Shown piece after piece: positions 1-8,782 of a stretch of 64,000 nt of DNA. A program made the translations under genes and the position numbers. The notes under the pieces were generated by a model that saw only the letters and a program-made list of their open reading frames with translations, was not told where the DNA came from and searched no databases. Numbering within the stretch: the stretch's first letter is position 1; the number at the start of each line of letters is the position of its first letter. Source of the stretch: Nesterenkonia sp. Act20 (GTDB lineage Bacteria; Actinomycetota; Actinomycetes; Actinomycetales; Micrococcaceae); the NCBI RefSeq assembly GCF_019173455.1, contig NZ_JADPQH010000001.1, positions 1,642,391 to 1,706,390 of the forward strand, written 5' to 3'.

Positions 1-1209
1 GCCCACGGTGAGGTCATCCGTGATGCGCTGCTGTGGAACGACACCCGCTCCGCCGATGCGGCTGCAGAGCTGATCAACGAATTCGGCGGAGGTTCCGAGG
101 GCGCGGCCGCGTGGACCTCCATGACCGGCTCGGTGCCGGTGGCCTCACTGACCGTGACGAAGCTGCGCTGGCTGGCCGACGCCGAGCCGGAGAACGCAGG
201 CCGCGTGGCCGCCGTCGCGCTCCCCCATGACTGGCTGACCTGGAAGCTCTCGGGCTCCACCGATCTCAACGAGCTTGCCACGGACCGCTCGGATGCCTCC
301 GGCACCGGATACTTCGACACCGCGGCCGGCACCTATCGCTACGACCTGTTGTCCCGCGCCCTGCGGATCAGCGAAGAGGACGCGAAGGCGATCATCCTCC
401 CCCGGGTCTGCGGCCCGCGTGATCAGGTCGGCACCGGGGACGACTCGCGAGGCTGGGGCCATCTGGTCCTCGGACCGGGGGCTGGCGACAACGCCGCTGC
501 GGCCCTGGGCCTGGGCATGAGCACCGGCGACGTCGCGATCTCCATCGGCACCTCGGGCGTGGTCTCCGCCGTCTCGCCCGAGCCGATCCAGGACCCCTCC
601 GGAATGGTCACCGGCTTCGCCGATGCCACCGGTCAGTTCCTGCCGCTGGCGGTCACGCTCAACGGCTCCCGCGTCATGGACGGCGCCGCCCGGATGCTCG
701 GCGTGGATCACGCCGGACTCGCCGAACTTGCCCTGGCGGCCGAGCCCGGCGCCAATGGGCTGACCCTGGTGCCCTACCTCGAGGGAGAGCGTACGCCGAA
801 TCTGCCCTACGCCACCGGTTCCTTCATCGGGCTCACCCTGGCCTCGATGAACCCGCAGGATGTGGCACGCGCCGCCGTGGAGGGTCTGCTCTGCGGACTC
901 GCCGACGGGCTGGAGGCGATGACCTCGCTGGGCGTCCCGGTCCAGTCCATCAAGCTCATCGGTGGGGCTGCCCGCTCCGCAGCGGTTCAGCAGATCGCAC
1001 CCGCGATCTTCGGCCGCGAGGTGCAGGTGCCCGCTCCCGGCGAGTATGTGGCCGATGGGGCCGCCCGCCAGGCCGCGTGGGTGCTCTCCGGGGACGCAGA
1101 AGCGCCCTCCTGGAACACCGTGGAGTCCGAGACCATCAGCGGCACCCCCACTCCCCAGGTGCGCGAGGCCTACGCCGCCCGACGGGCGCTGATCGCCGAG
1201 AAACACTGA
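1..1209 (+). CDS. xylB: Xylulokinase (3' part)
   Basis: FGGY-family sugar kinase that phosphorylates D-xylulose to xylulose 5-phosphate for the pentose phosphate pathway. The reading frame is open from base 1 (A-H-G-E-V-I-R-D-A-L-L-W-N-D-T-R-S), so the N-terminal ATP-binding part lies outside the window and the ATG at 121 is internal. Visible family signatures are LLWNDTRS, the GDNAAAALGLG stretch with the following SIGTSGVVS phosphate loop, and LIGGAARS near the C-terminus. It ends just before a strong hairpin at 1234-1271. Neighbouring GH3 glycosidase and sugar importer fit xylan or xyloside use. XylB is favoured over other FGGY kinases because of the TGSVPVASLTVTKLRWL and LPHDWLTWKL segments; the sugar specificity is from family resemblance only. 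Confidence 0.9.
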   Translation, partial: AHGEVIRDALLWNDTRSADAAAELINEFGGGSEGAAAWTSMTGSVPVASLTVTKLRWLADAEPENAGRVAAVALPHDWLTWKLSGSTDLNELATDRSDASGTGYFDTAAGTYRYDLLSRALRISEEDAKAIILPRVCGPRDQVGTGDDSRGWGHLVLGPGAGDNAAAALGLGMSTGDVAISIGTSGVVSAVSPEPIQDPSGMVTGFADATGQFLPLAVTLNGSRVMDGAARMLGVDHAGLAELALAAEPGANGLTLVPYLEGERTPNLPYATGSFIGLTLASMNPQDVARAAVEGLLCGLADGLEAMTSLGVPVQSIKLIGGAARSAAVQQIAPAIFGREVQVPAPGEYVADGAARQAAWVLSGDAEAPSWNTVESETISGTPTPQVREAYAARRALIAEKH

Positions 1210-1233
1210 TCCTGACCACAACTGAGCAGGATT

Positions 1234-1271
1234 GAAGAAGCCCCCGACGCTGCTGCGTCGGGGGCTTCTTC
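1234..1271. terminator. Bidirectional intrinsic terminator
   Basis: A perfect 17-bp stem (arm GAAGAAGCCCCCGACGC) with a TGCT loop. It sits between the convergent xylB and GH3 genes. The A-rich/T-rich outer arms (GAAGAAG/CTTCTTC) make it a plausible terminator for both strands. Confidence 0.85.
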
Positions 1272-1316
1272 ACACCTCGTGGTGGGGTGTGGGCCGGGCT
1301 TCAGTCCGGCAGCGAG

Positions 1317-3683
1317 TCAGCTCACTGTTGCCGGAGTTCTCAGCACGCGCTGGCCCTGGATCTCCCGGACGGCTCCGGTGAGGTGCAGCTCAGCCTGCAG
1401 AGGCAGCTCGCCCACGGAGGGGCCGGCGTAGAGATCGATCGCGCCCGGCTCCACGATCCGGCGGTAGTCCACTCCGGTGAACGAGAACCGGTCGGCGTGG
1501 ACCTCGAAGGTCACGGTGCGGCTCTGGCCCGGGGCCAGCTCCACCTTGGTGTAGCCGAGCAGCTGCCGGACGGGGCGGGCCACAGAGGCGACGCGATCAC
1601 CGAAGTAGAGCTGCACGACCTCCTCCGTGGGGCGCGCCCCGGTGTTGGTGACCGTCACGCTCACCTGGGCCGTCCCGTCCACCGCGAGCTCTGCGGCGGA
1701 GACGGAGAGCTCCGAGTACTCCACGGTGGTGTAGCTGAGACCGTGCCCGAAGGGGTACAGCGGGGTGGGATCAAGGTTGGAGACGCCCTGACTGTTCTGC
1801 CCCAGCGGCGCCGCAATGTAGCCGACGGGCTGGCCGCCCGGCTGGGCCGGAACACCGATCGGCAGTCGACCGGTGGGCTCGATGGCGCCGCTGAGCAGGT
1901 CCACGATGGCCGGACCTCCCTCTTCGCCGGGGAAGAAGCCCTGCACCACGGCGGCGCAGCGTTCAGCGAGGCCTCCCAGTGCATAGGGGCGCCCTGAGAT
2001 GACCACGAGCACCACGGGGGTGCCGGTGGCCAGGACGGCCTCCACGAGCTCATGCTGAGCGCCTGGAAGCTTCAGATCCTCCACATCGCAGCCCTCGCCG
2101 GAGGTGCCTGCGCCGAACATGCCGGCCAGGTCGCCCACGGTGACCACTGCGATGTCGGCCGCTGCCGCGGACTCCGCGGCGGCTTCGATCTGGCTGTCGT
2201 CGTGGGTCACGATCGGTGAGCCGTAGCTGTAGGTGACTTCGGCGTCGGAGTAGGTCTCGCGCAGTGCTTCCAGGACTGAGGGCATCGGCACGCCGATGCC
2301 CTTGTGCGGGAAGGTCCCGGCCGGGTACTTCGCCAGCACGTGGTTGGGGAACGAGTAGCAGCCCATCATGGTCCGCGGCTCGTCCGCGGAAGGTCCGACG
2401 ACGGCGATCCGCTTTCCGGCCTGGGAGGCCGGAGCCAGCGGCAGCACGCCGTCGTTCTTCAGCAGCACCAGTGACTTGGCCGCCACGGTCCGGGCCAGGG
2501 TCCGGTTGCTCTCCGAGTCCAGGTTCACGGACTCGTCGATGGTGGGCTCCCAGTCGGCGTCGTCGGTGCCGCGGTCGAGCAGACCGAGCTCAGCCTTCTG
2601 CCGCAGCACACGACGCACCGAGGCGTCGAGCACCGACTCCTCGAGCAGTCCGTCGCGGACCTGCTGCGCCAGGGTGCGGAAACCGCCGGTGTGGGGCAGC
2701 TCCACGTCGAGCCCGGCAGAGATGGCGAGCCGCGCAGCCTCGGCCTGATCGGCGGCGACGTGATGCATCTTCTCCAGGAAGGCCACGGACCAGTAGTCGG
2801 CGACCACGGTGCCTTCGAAGCCCCAGTGCTCGCGCAGCACCTCGGTGAGCAGCCAGTGCGAGGCGGCCGGGGCCTCGCCGTCGATGTCGGCGTAGGAGTT
2901 CATCACCGACCCGACCTTGCCCTCGCGGACTGCAAGCTCGAAGGGATAGAAGATCATGTCGATCAGCTCGCGCTTGCCCATGTGCACCGGCGCGTGGTTG
3001 CGCGCCGCGCGGGAGGCTGCATAGCCGGCGAAGTGCTTGAGCGTCGCGATGATGCCGCTCGCCTGCAGGCCCTTGACGTAGGCGGTGGCCAGCGTGCCGA
3101 TCACATAGGGATCCTCACCGATGGTCTCCTCCACTCGGCCCCAGCGGGCATCGCGGACGACATCGAGCACCGGGGAGAGTCCCTGTTGGACGCCGGTGGC
3201 GGCCATATCAGCGCCGATCGCAGCGGCCATCTCCTCGATGAGCTCCGGATCGAAGGTGGCTCCCCAAGCCAGCGAGGTCGGGTAGACCGTGGCCTGGTAG
3301 GCGGTGTAGCCGGTGAGGCACTCCTCGTGGGCGATCGCGGGGATACCGAAGCGGTTGGCAGCGACCACCGCAGCCTGGCGCTGACGCAGATCGGCGGCGC
3401 CTTCGGGCACTGACAGGGCCACGGTGCCGTAGGTGCGGGTCAGGTGACCTTCGCCGTCGAGGATCTCGGATTCGAACGGAAGCTTGCCCGCGGACATCGC
3501 GTCCTCCATGGGTGCGACCTCACCCTGAGTGTCCGGATCCTCGCGCATCTCCCAGTGGGAGCCGAGCTGGGAGACCTTCTCCTCCAGTGTCATCTCCGCC
3601 AGCAGCGCGTCTGCGCGCTTCTCTGCTGAGAGGGAGGTGTCGTTCCATGGGCCGGTGATTCGTTCGGGGGTCTGCTTGCTCAC
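1317..3683 (-). CDS. Glycoside hydrolase family 3 (beta-glucosidase/beta-xylosidase)
   Basis: Cytoplasmic exo-acting glycosidase of 788 aa; no signal peptide is seen, so imported oligosaccharides are the likely substrates. Order of domains: GH3 N-terminal TIM barrel (about 20-340) with KHFAGY at 216-221 and the nucleophile Asp at about 296 in GTVVADYWS, a GH3 C-terminal alpha/beta sandwich (about 400-640), and a fibronectin-III-like domain to the end. The start is GTG with AAGGAG 7-8 bases upstream. It is the last gene of the importer operon, separated from the upstream permease by a stem-loop (3735-3775). Substrate (glucoside or xyloside) cannot be read from sequence; the xylulokinase and a GH10 xylanase in the same window lean towards xylosides. 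Confidence 0.9.
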   Translation of the reverse strand: MSKQTPERITGPWNDTSLSAEKRADALLAEMTLEEKVSQLGSHWEMREDPDTQGEVAPMEDAMSAGKLPFESEILDGEGHLTRTYGTVALSVPEGAADLRQRQAAVVAANRFGIPAIAHEECLTGYTAYQATVYPTSLAWGATFDPELIEEMAAAIGADMAATGVQQGLSPVLDVVRDARWGRVEETIGEDPYVIGTLATAYVKGLQASGIIATLKHFAGYAASRAARNHAPVHMGKRELIDMIFYPFELAVREGKVGSVMNSYADIDGEAPAASHWLLTEVLREHWGFEGTVVADYWSVAFLEKMHHVAADQAEAARLAISAGLDVELPHTGGFRTLAQQVRDGLLEESVLDASVRRVLRQKAELGLLDRGTDDADWEPTIDESVNLDSESNRTLARTVAAKSLVLLKNDGVLPLAPASQAGKRIAVVGPSADEPRTMMGCYSFPNHVLAKYPAGTFPHKGIGVPMPSVLEALRETYSDAEVTYSYGSPIVTHDDSQIEAAAESAAAADIAVVTVGDLAGMFGAGTSGEGCDVEDLKLPGAQHELVEAVLATGTPVVLVVISGRPYALGGLAERCAAVVQGFFPGEEGGPAIVDLLSGAIEPTGRLPIGVPAQPGGQPVGYIAAPLGQNSQGVSNLDPTPLYPFGHGLSYTTVEYSELSVSAAELAVDGTAQVSVTVTNTGARPTEEVVQLYFGDRVASVARPVRQLLGYTKVELAPGQSRTVTFEVHADRFSFTGVDYRRIVEPGAIDLYAGPSVGELPLQAELHLTGAVREIQGQRVLRTPATVS

Positions 3684-3734
3684 GTATGAACTCCTTGGGT
3701 TGTTTCAGCGACGATGAGGCATTGGCATGGCAAA

Positions 3735-3775
3735 GCCGCCGCATCGGAGCTGGTGGACAGCTTCGATGCGGCGGC
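3735..3775 (-). terminator. Intercistronic stem-loop
   Basis: Two 18-base arms (GCCGCCGCATCGGAGCTG and its near-complement, one mismatch) flank a GTGGA loop between the permease stop and the GH3 start. On the minus strand it is followed by TTTGCC only, so it may be a partial terminator or an mRNA-stabilising hairpin lowering GH3 expression relative to the transporter. Confidence 0.55.
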
Positions 3776-3803
3776 GCCGAGGGTCAGGCGTTGATGCCGA
3801 TTC

Positions 3804-4751
3804 TCACTTGCCGAAGCCAGCGGTCAGACCCGCCACGATGTGGCGGCGAGCGAAGATGTAGGCGACGAGCAGCGGCAGAGCCGAGAGCACGACGGCTGCC
3901 AGGGTTGCTGGAACGTCGATGCCGAACTGGCCGCTGTACTCCCACAGGGAGAGCGGCAGCACACGCACTTCGCTGCTCTGGGTGAGCACCAGCGGGAACA
4001 GGAAGCTGTTCCAGACCTGCAGGGCCTGGTAGATGCCCACGGTCATCAACGCCGGCTTCGCCATCGGAAGCACCAGCGAGGTGAGGATCCGCCACTCCCC
4101 GGCGCCGTCGACCTTCATGGACTCGAAGAGCTCGGCTGGGATGTCGCGCACGAAGTTCACGATGATCAGCACGCTCAGCGGGATCGCGAACGCGATCTGC
4201 GGCAGGATCAGCGCCCAGAGGGTGTCATAGAGACCCAGCTGCTGGATCAGGTAGTACACGGGGATGATCGTTGCCTGCACCGGGATCGCGATGCCGAGCA
4301 GGATGATCTGGAACAGGCGCTTGCCGCCCAAGGTGGTGGAACGAGTGATGTAGTACGCCGCCATCACCGAGGCCGAGAGCACCACGGCCACGGTGGCGAG
4401 CGTGACGATGACCGAGTTGGTGAAGTAGTGCAGGAAGTCGTTCTGCAGCACCTTGATGAACGGCGCGATCGTCGGGTTCGTGGAGGGCAGCAGCTGGTTG
4501 TTCGCCCGGAGATCCTCACTCGTGCGGAACGAGGTGATGACGATGTAGTAGATGGGGAGGATGATCACGGCCAGCCAGATCCAGCCGCCGAGCCCACCGA
4601 GGATGTTCAGCTTCTCGCCCGGAGCGCCGGTGCGCCGGACCTTGTTCTGCTTGATGTTGCCGCGGTCTGCGCCGGCAGTCTCCGGAGTGATCGCCCGGTC
4701 CGACTTCGCGTCCGGGGTGACTGGTTCGCTGCTTGTGGTGTGGGTCATCAT
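3804..4751 (-). CDS. Carbohydrate ABC transporter permease (MalG/UgpE type)
   Basis: Inner-membrane permease of a CUT1 sugar importer, about 315 aa. After a hydrophilic N-terminus (TTSSEPVTPDAKSDR...) come six predicted membrane segments starting at WIWLAVIILPIYYIVITSF; the EAA loop that docks the ATPase is ELFESMKVDGAGEWRI. The frame stays open far upstream inside the previous gene, but the ATGA overlap at 4748-4751 with the upstream permease marks the true start. It pairs with the next permease; no ATPase gene is present in this operon, so it must borrow one, most simply the MsmK/UgpC-like ATPase at 29034-30182. Confidence 0.9.
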   Translation of the reverse strand: MMTHTTSSEPVTPDAKSDRAITPETAGADRGNIKQNKVRRTGAPGEKLNILGGLGGWIWLAVIILPIYYIVITSFRTSEDLRANNQLLPSTNPTIAPFIKVLQNDFLHYFTNSVIVTLATVAVVLSASVMAAYYITRSTTLGGKRLFQIILLGIAIPVQATIIPVYYLIQQLGLYDTLWALILPQIAFAIPLSVLIIVNFVRDIPAELFESMKVDGAGEWRILTSLVLPMAKPALMTVGIYQALQVWNSFLFPLVLTQSSEVRVLPLSLWEYSGQFGIDVPATLAAVVLSALPLLVAYIFARRHIVAGLTAGFGK

Positions 4752-5659
4752 GCGCCTGCCTTGTCGCTGTCCATCTTGGAGGAGCCCGAAAGGACGTTCA
4801 GCAAGAGGGAGAGGGTCAGTCCGATTGCTACGAGGATCACCGCGATGACCGAGGCGTAGCCGAGGTTGTATGAGGCGAATCCGGTGACGTACATGTCCAG
4901 CGGCAGGATGCGCACTGCATCTGCAGGCTGTCCGCCGGTCAGCACGTAGATCAGGTCGAAGTAGGTCAGCGAGCCGACCAGCATCAGCGTGGAAGAGGTG
5001 ATGATGGTGTAGCGCAGCTGGGGCAGCGTGATCGAGAAGAACTGCCGCAGACGACCTGCGCCGTCGATGGTGGCGGCCTCGTACATGGACTGGGGTATCT
5101 GGCGCACGCCTGCCTGGTAGAGCAGACCGTGGAACGGCACGAAGCACCAGCCGACCACGAAGATCATCACCCACATGACCAGGTCGGAGTTCGCCAGCCA
5201 GTCGTTGGGAAGCCATTCGAAGGGCAGCGCTGCCGAGAGGCCGTAGTTCGGGGAGAACAACGACTGGAAGGTCAGGCCGACGGCCACCGAGGAGAAGAGC
5301 AGCGGCAGGAAGTACAGGACCGCGAGAAGGGCGCGGTAGCGCTGCTGGCCTGCCATGAAGACGCCCAGAAGCAGCGCGACAGGGGCCTGGAAGAGATATG
5401 AACCGATGACGAACGTGACCGTCAGGCCGAGTGCCGTCCAGGTGAACGGGCGATCGAAGAGCACCGCCTCCCAGTTGGTCAGGCCGACCCACTCGGGCGA
5501 TCCCAGCACGTTCCACTCCATGAAGGAGATGACGACCACTCCGATGAGTGGGATCAGGGCGAATATACCGAAGAACGCGACAGCGGGCAGCGCCATCAGG
5601 AACGAGGGTCCCTTATGACCAAGCCCGGTCGTCTTGCTTCGAGAAGCGGTTTCAGTCAT
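4748..5659 (-). CDS. Carbohydrate ABC transporter permease (MalF/UgpA type)
   Basis: Second membrane subunit of the same CUT1 sugar importer, 303 aa, with six hydrophobic segments starting at FLMALPAVAFFGIFALIPLI. The ATPase-docking EAA loop reads SMYEAATIDGAGRLRQFF. It lies directly downstream of the substrate-binding lipoprotein and overlaps the partner permease by four bases, indicating translational coupling. Confidence 0.9.
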   Translation of the reverse strand: MTETASRSKTTGLGHKGPSFLMALPAVAFFGIFALIPLIGVVVISFMEWNVLGSPEWVGLTNWEAVLFDRPFTWTALGLTVTFVIGSYLFQAPVALLLGVFMAGQQRYRALLAVLYFLPLLFSSVAVGLTFQSLFSPNYGLSAALPFEWLPNDWLANSDLVMWVMIFVVGWCFVPFHGLLYQAGVRQIPQSMYEAATIDGAGRLRQFFSITLPQLRYTIITSSTLMLVGSLTYFDLIYVLTGGQPADAVRILPLDMYVTGFASYNLGYASVIAVILVAIGLTLSLLLNVLSGSSKMDSDKAGA

Positions 5660-5745
5660 GAGCTCGATTCAGATTCTTGTTGTCGGTGCAAGGCAAACGG
5701 TCCGGGGCGACCAGTAGCGGCCGCCCCGAACCGTATGTGGGGTTG

Positions 5746-7038
5746 TTACAGCGCGTTCATCGCGTCGACGAACTCCTGCGGAGTCATCTCCCCGCGGAGA
5801 ATTCCGGACAGGTTGTCCGTCAGCGGCTGCGCCACGTTGGATGCAACTGCCTGGTCCCAGGAGAGCTGGAAGTGGTTGGCGTCGCCGACCAGCTGGCTGG
5901 AGAACTCCAGGAAGTCCGCGTCTTCAGTGGCAGCGATCTCCTCTTCGATGTCATTGAGCGGCGGCAGCGATCCGGCCTCGAGCATCGCGTCCACTGTCTC
6001 TTCGTTGTAGAGGTTCTCGCTGATGTAATCCATCGCGATCTGCTGCTCCTCCTCCGAGGCGTCAGCCGAGACCGACCAGAAGTTGGCCGGGTTGCCGACG
6101 ATGTTCGAGGGATCACCCGCCCCGTCTTCCAGAGTCGGGAAGGAGGTGAAGCCGAAGTTGCCGGAATCGGCGAACTCTGGGAAGTCCTGGTTGATGGTGG
6201 CGTAGACCCACGAGCCCTGCAGCAGCATGGCTGCCTCACCGTCAGCCAGCAGCTGAGCATCTTCGTTCTGGTCTGCGGTCACGGAGTTGTAGCTCTCGAT
6301 GAAGCCGCCGTTCTCGCCCAGGTCCTGCATGGTCTCCAGTGCGAAGAGAATGGACTCGTTGTCCCATGCGCCCTCTTCACCCTCGACCACTGCCTGGAAC
6401 GCCTCTTCGCCGCCGTGGCGATCGGTGAGGTACTGCAGCCACATCAGCGCGGGCCAGACGGAGCCGCCAGCCAGGGAGAAGGGCGCGACATCATTCTCGT
6501 TGAAGACCTCGATGGCCTCCTCGACGTCTTCCCAGGTCTCCGGAACCTCGAGGCCGACCTCGTCGAAGACCTCCTGGTTGTAATACATGACCACGGGCTG
6601 GACGTCGTTCAGCGGAACGGCGTAGGTGCTGCCATCGACCTGGCCGTTCTGCCAGACCGAGTCGAAGACGCGCTCTTCGAGGTCACCGGTCTCGCCGGTG
6701 AGGTCCACGACGGCATCCTGCTCGGCGTATTCCAGCAGCGCGCCGCCGGTCCAGGACATGATCAGTGTGGGGGCCTCGCCGGAGCCGACCGCGGTGCGGA
6801 TCTGGCCCTTGTAGGAATCGTTCTCGATGCCCTCGACGTCGATCTGTGCGTCTTCGTTGGATTCGTTCCAACGGTTGAAGTCTTCTTCGATGGCGGGCCA
6901 GCCGCCGCCGGTCAGGATCCATGCGTTGGCGTCTGCGTCTCCGCCTCCACCGCCGTTGTCTCCTCCGCCGCAGGCGGAGATCGCCATCAGCGAGGTGACT
7001 CCGAGGCCTGCTGCTGCCATACGAGTTGCTTTACGCAT
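5746..7038 (-). CDS. Sugar ABC transporter substrate-binding lipoprotein
   Basis: Extracellular solute-binding protein of the CUT1 family, 430 aa. A short lipoprotein signal ends at the lipobox AISAC (Cys23), followed by a Gly-rich tether. Family motifs include SGEAPTL, GGALLEY, YAVPLNDVQPVVMYYN and LLQGSWVY. First gene of the minus-strand operon SBP, MalF, MalG, GH3. Its closest visible relative is the SBP at 7410-8714, alike along the whole length, so the pair arose by duplication. The 5' leader is about 180 nt, from a promoter at 7225-7259. Confidence 0.92.
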   Translation of the reverse strand: MRKATRMAAAGLGVTSLMAISACGGGDNGGGGGDADANAWILTGGGWPAIEEDFNRWNESNEDAQIDVEGIENDSYKGQIRTAVGSGEAPTLIMSWTGGALLEYAEQDAVVDLTGETGDLEERVFDSVWQNGQVDGSTYAVPLNDVQPVVMYYNQEVFDEVGLEVPETWEDVEEAIEVFNENDVAPFSLAGGSVWPALMWLQYLTDRHGGEEAFQAVVEGEEGAWDNESILFALETMQDLGENGGFIESYNSVTADQNEDAQLLADGEAAMLLQGSWVYATINQDFPEFADSGNFGFTSFPTLEDGAGDPSNIVGNPANFWSVSADASEEEQQIAMDYISENLYNEETVDAMLEAGSLPPLNDIEEEIAATEDADFLEFSSQLVGDANHFQLSWDQAVASNVAQPLTDNLSGILRGEMTPQEFVDAMNAL

Positions 7039-7224
7039 CGTCGCGCGTCCTTTCTCATCAGTGCGAGCTCCAGCGCTGTACCGGTACAGGGCCGAGGCTT
7101 CCCCGCGTCCCGGATCGGCCGGGTGGGGGTGCTCAGCGGTACAGAGCCGCAGTCCGAACCAGATCCGGGTCTGAAGCCCGAGTGGACCTGGAACAGACTG
7201 TGATCTGGATTTCGTCTTGCCGTA

Positions 7225-7259
7225 AGACTAAATAGCCGATCAGTGTGTGTCAAGACACA
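7225..7259 (-). promoter_or_regulatory. Promoter with operator-like palindrome for the sugar importer operon
   Basis: On the minus strand: -35 TTGACA (7248-7253), 17-bp spacer, -10 TAGTCT (7225-7230). A perfect 14-bp inverted repeat, TGTGTCAAGACACA (7246-7259 on the plus strand), covers the -35 box, the classic position of a repressor operator. Related elements lie over the -35 of the promoters at 12203-12241 and 21338-21374. The rest of the 7039-7409 gap holds only the hairpin at 7347-7386. Confidence 0.6.
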
Positions 7260-7346
7260 ACTCATGACCGACGTCACACTTGCGTCTCATGGTGAAACTT
7301 AACTCGCAGCAGGTCTGTTCGGGGGCGGACGCCCGACACAGACGTA

Positions 7347-7386
7347 AGGCCTGGTCACCAGCCATCTCCTGCCGGTGCCCAGGCCT
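7347..7386 (-). terminator. Putative terminator hairpin after the second SBP gene
   Basis: 13-base arms AGGCCTGGTCACC and GGTGCCCAGGCCT (one mismatch) with a 14-base loop, 24 bases after the SBP stop at 7410. There is no T-run, so it is a candidate only, but it separates the acid-sugar operon from the importer operon. Confidence 0.45.
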
Positions 7387-7409
7387 CACAGCCGTTGAAC
7401 AGCCCTCGA

Positions 7410-8714
7410 TTACTCGCTGGCCTGGGCTTCATTCATGTTTGTCGCAAACTCCTCAGGCGTGATCTCGCCGCGGAACACCTGGGAGAGGCTCTGCAGCAGA
7501 ACCTGCACCTGCGCAGGATCGACAGCCTGATCCCAGGACAGCTGGAAGCTGGGGGCCTCTGTCACGGTTTCGTAGGTGAAGTTGAGGAACTCGGGATCCT
7601 CGGTCTCTGCAATTTTCTCCTCGAGCCCCGTCAGCGGAGGGATGTTTCCGGTCTCCAACATGCCGTCGACATACTCGTCGTTGAACAGCCAGTCAGAGAG
7701 GTAGTCCACCGCTGCCTGCTGCTCGCCTTCGGAGGCATTGGCTGAGACCGACCAGAAGTTGGCTGGATTGCCGACGATGTTCGCGGGGTCACCTTCCCCG
7801 CCCTCGATCTCAGGGAAGGTGGTCACACCGAGATTGCCGGTCTCCATGAAGTCGGGGCTCTCCTCCAGCAGACGCGAGTAGACCCATGACCCCTGCAGGA
7901 CCATAGCCGCCTTGCCGTCCGCCACCAGGTGGGCGTCCTCGTTGTTGTCAGCCACCACCGAGGCGAATCCTGGGTCGAAGGCCCCCGCCTCCACAAGCTC
8001 CTGACAACGTTCCAGCGCCTCGATGATGGCCGGGTGCGACCAGGCATCTTCCTCGCCCTCCACCACGGCCTGGAACGCCTCCGGACCTCCGATGCGGTCG
8101 GTCAAGTACGAGGCCCACATCAGCAGGGGCCAATTGGAGCCTCCGGCGAGGGCGAAGGGATGGACGCCTTGCTCATTGAACACCTCCACCGCTTCAAGGG
8201 TCTCTTCCCAGGTGGTCGGCACCTCGATGCCAGCCTCGTCGAAGACGGCCTGGTTGTAGTACATGACAACGGGCTGCACGTTGTTCATCGGTACGGCGTA
8301 GGTGGAACCATCCACCTCACCGTTGGCGACCACCGATTCGATCAGCCGACCTCGCAGCTCCTCGGTCTCTTCGGTGATGTCGGTGACGTAGTCACCTTCC
8401 ACGTACTCCAGCAGTCCTCCGCCGGTCCAGCCCACGATCAACGTGGGTGCTTCCCCCGAACCCACGGCCTGGCGAATGCGGTCCTTATAGATGTCGTTGG
8501 CGAAGCTCTCAACGGCGAAGGCCTGGTCGGGATTCTCTTCGTTCCATGCCTCGAAGTCCTCCTCCACCTCGTTCCAGACGCCACCGTTGAGGACCCAGGC
8601 GGTTGGCTCCTCGCCCTCTGAGCCGCCGCCGTCCCCACCTCCGCATGCGGACACGCTCAGGAGCGCACCTGCCGCGATCACGGCCGTGCTGAGTCTTGCT
8701 TTTCTTTCCCACAT
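7410..8714 (-). CDS. Sugar ABC transporter substrate-binding lipoprotein (paralogue)
   Basis: Second CUT1 solute-binding lipoprotein, about 434 aa from the chosen ATG (MWERKARLSTAV...), which has AAAGGA about 10 bases upstream; in-frame starts at 8735 and 8786 lack a comparable site. The lipobox is SVSAC followed by GGGDGGGSEGEE. It shares long identical runs with the SBP at 5746-7038 (for example GNPANFWSVSA and MYYNQ), roughly 60% by eye. No permease genes accompany it. It sits 68 bases after the GntP permease gene and is probably the last cistron of that operon, possibly lending an alternative binding protein to the same permease pair. Confidence 0.9.
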   Translation of the reverse strand: MWERKARLSTAVIAAGALLSVSACGGGDGGGSEGEEPTAWVLNGGVWNEVEEDFEAWNEENPDQAFAVESFANDIYKDRIRQAVGSGEAPTLIVGWTGGGLLEYVEGDYVTDITEETEELRGRLIESVVANGEVDGSTYAVPMNNVQPVVMYYNQAVFDEAGIEVPTTWEETLEAVEVFNEQGVHPFALAGGSNWPLLMWASYLTDRIGGPEAFQAVVEGEEDAWSHPAIIEALERCQELVEAGAFDPGFASVVADNNEDAHLVADGKAAMVLQGSWVYSRLLEESPDFMETGNLGVTTFPEIEGGEGDPANIVGNPANFWSVSANASEGEQQAAVDYLSDWLFNDEYVDGMLETGNIPPLTGLEEKIAETEDPEFLNFTYETVTEAPSFQLSWDQAVDPAQVQVLLQSLSQVFRGEITPEEFATNMNEAQASE

Positions 8715-8782
8715 ATCGATCGTTCCTTTCCTCATCAATTGCGATGTGCTTGCGGTACGAGTGTCGTGCGGTATTCGGGTCC

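Noticed and set aside
4752-5516. Long N-terminal extension of the MalG-type permease
   Set aside because: The extra frame overlaps the partner permease and has no homology; the ATGA junction at 4748-4751 gives a normal-length start.
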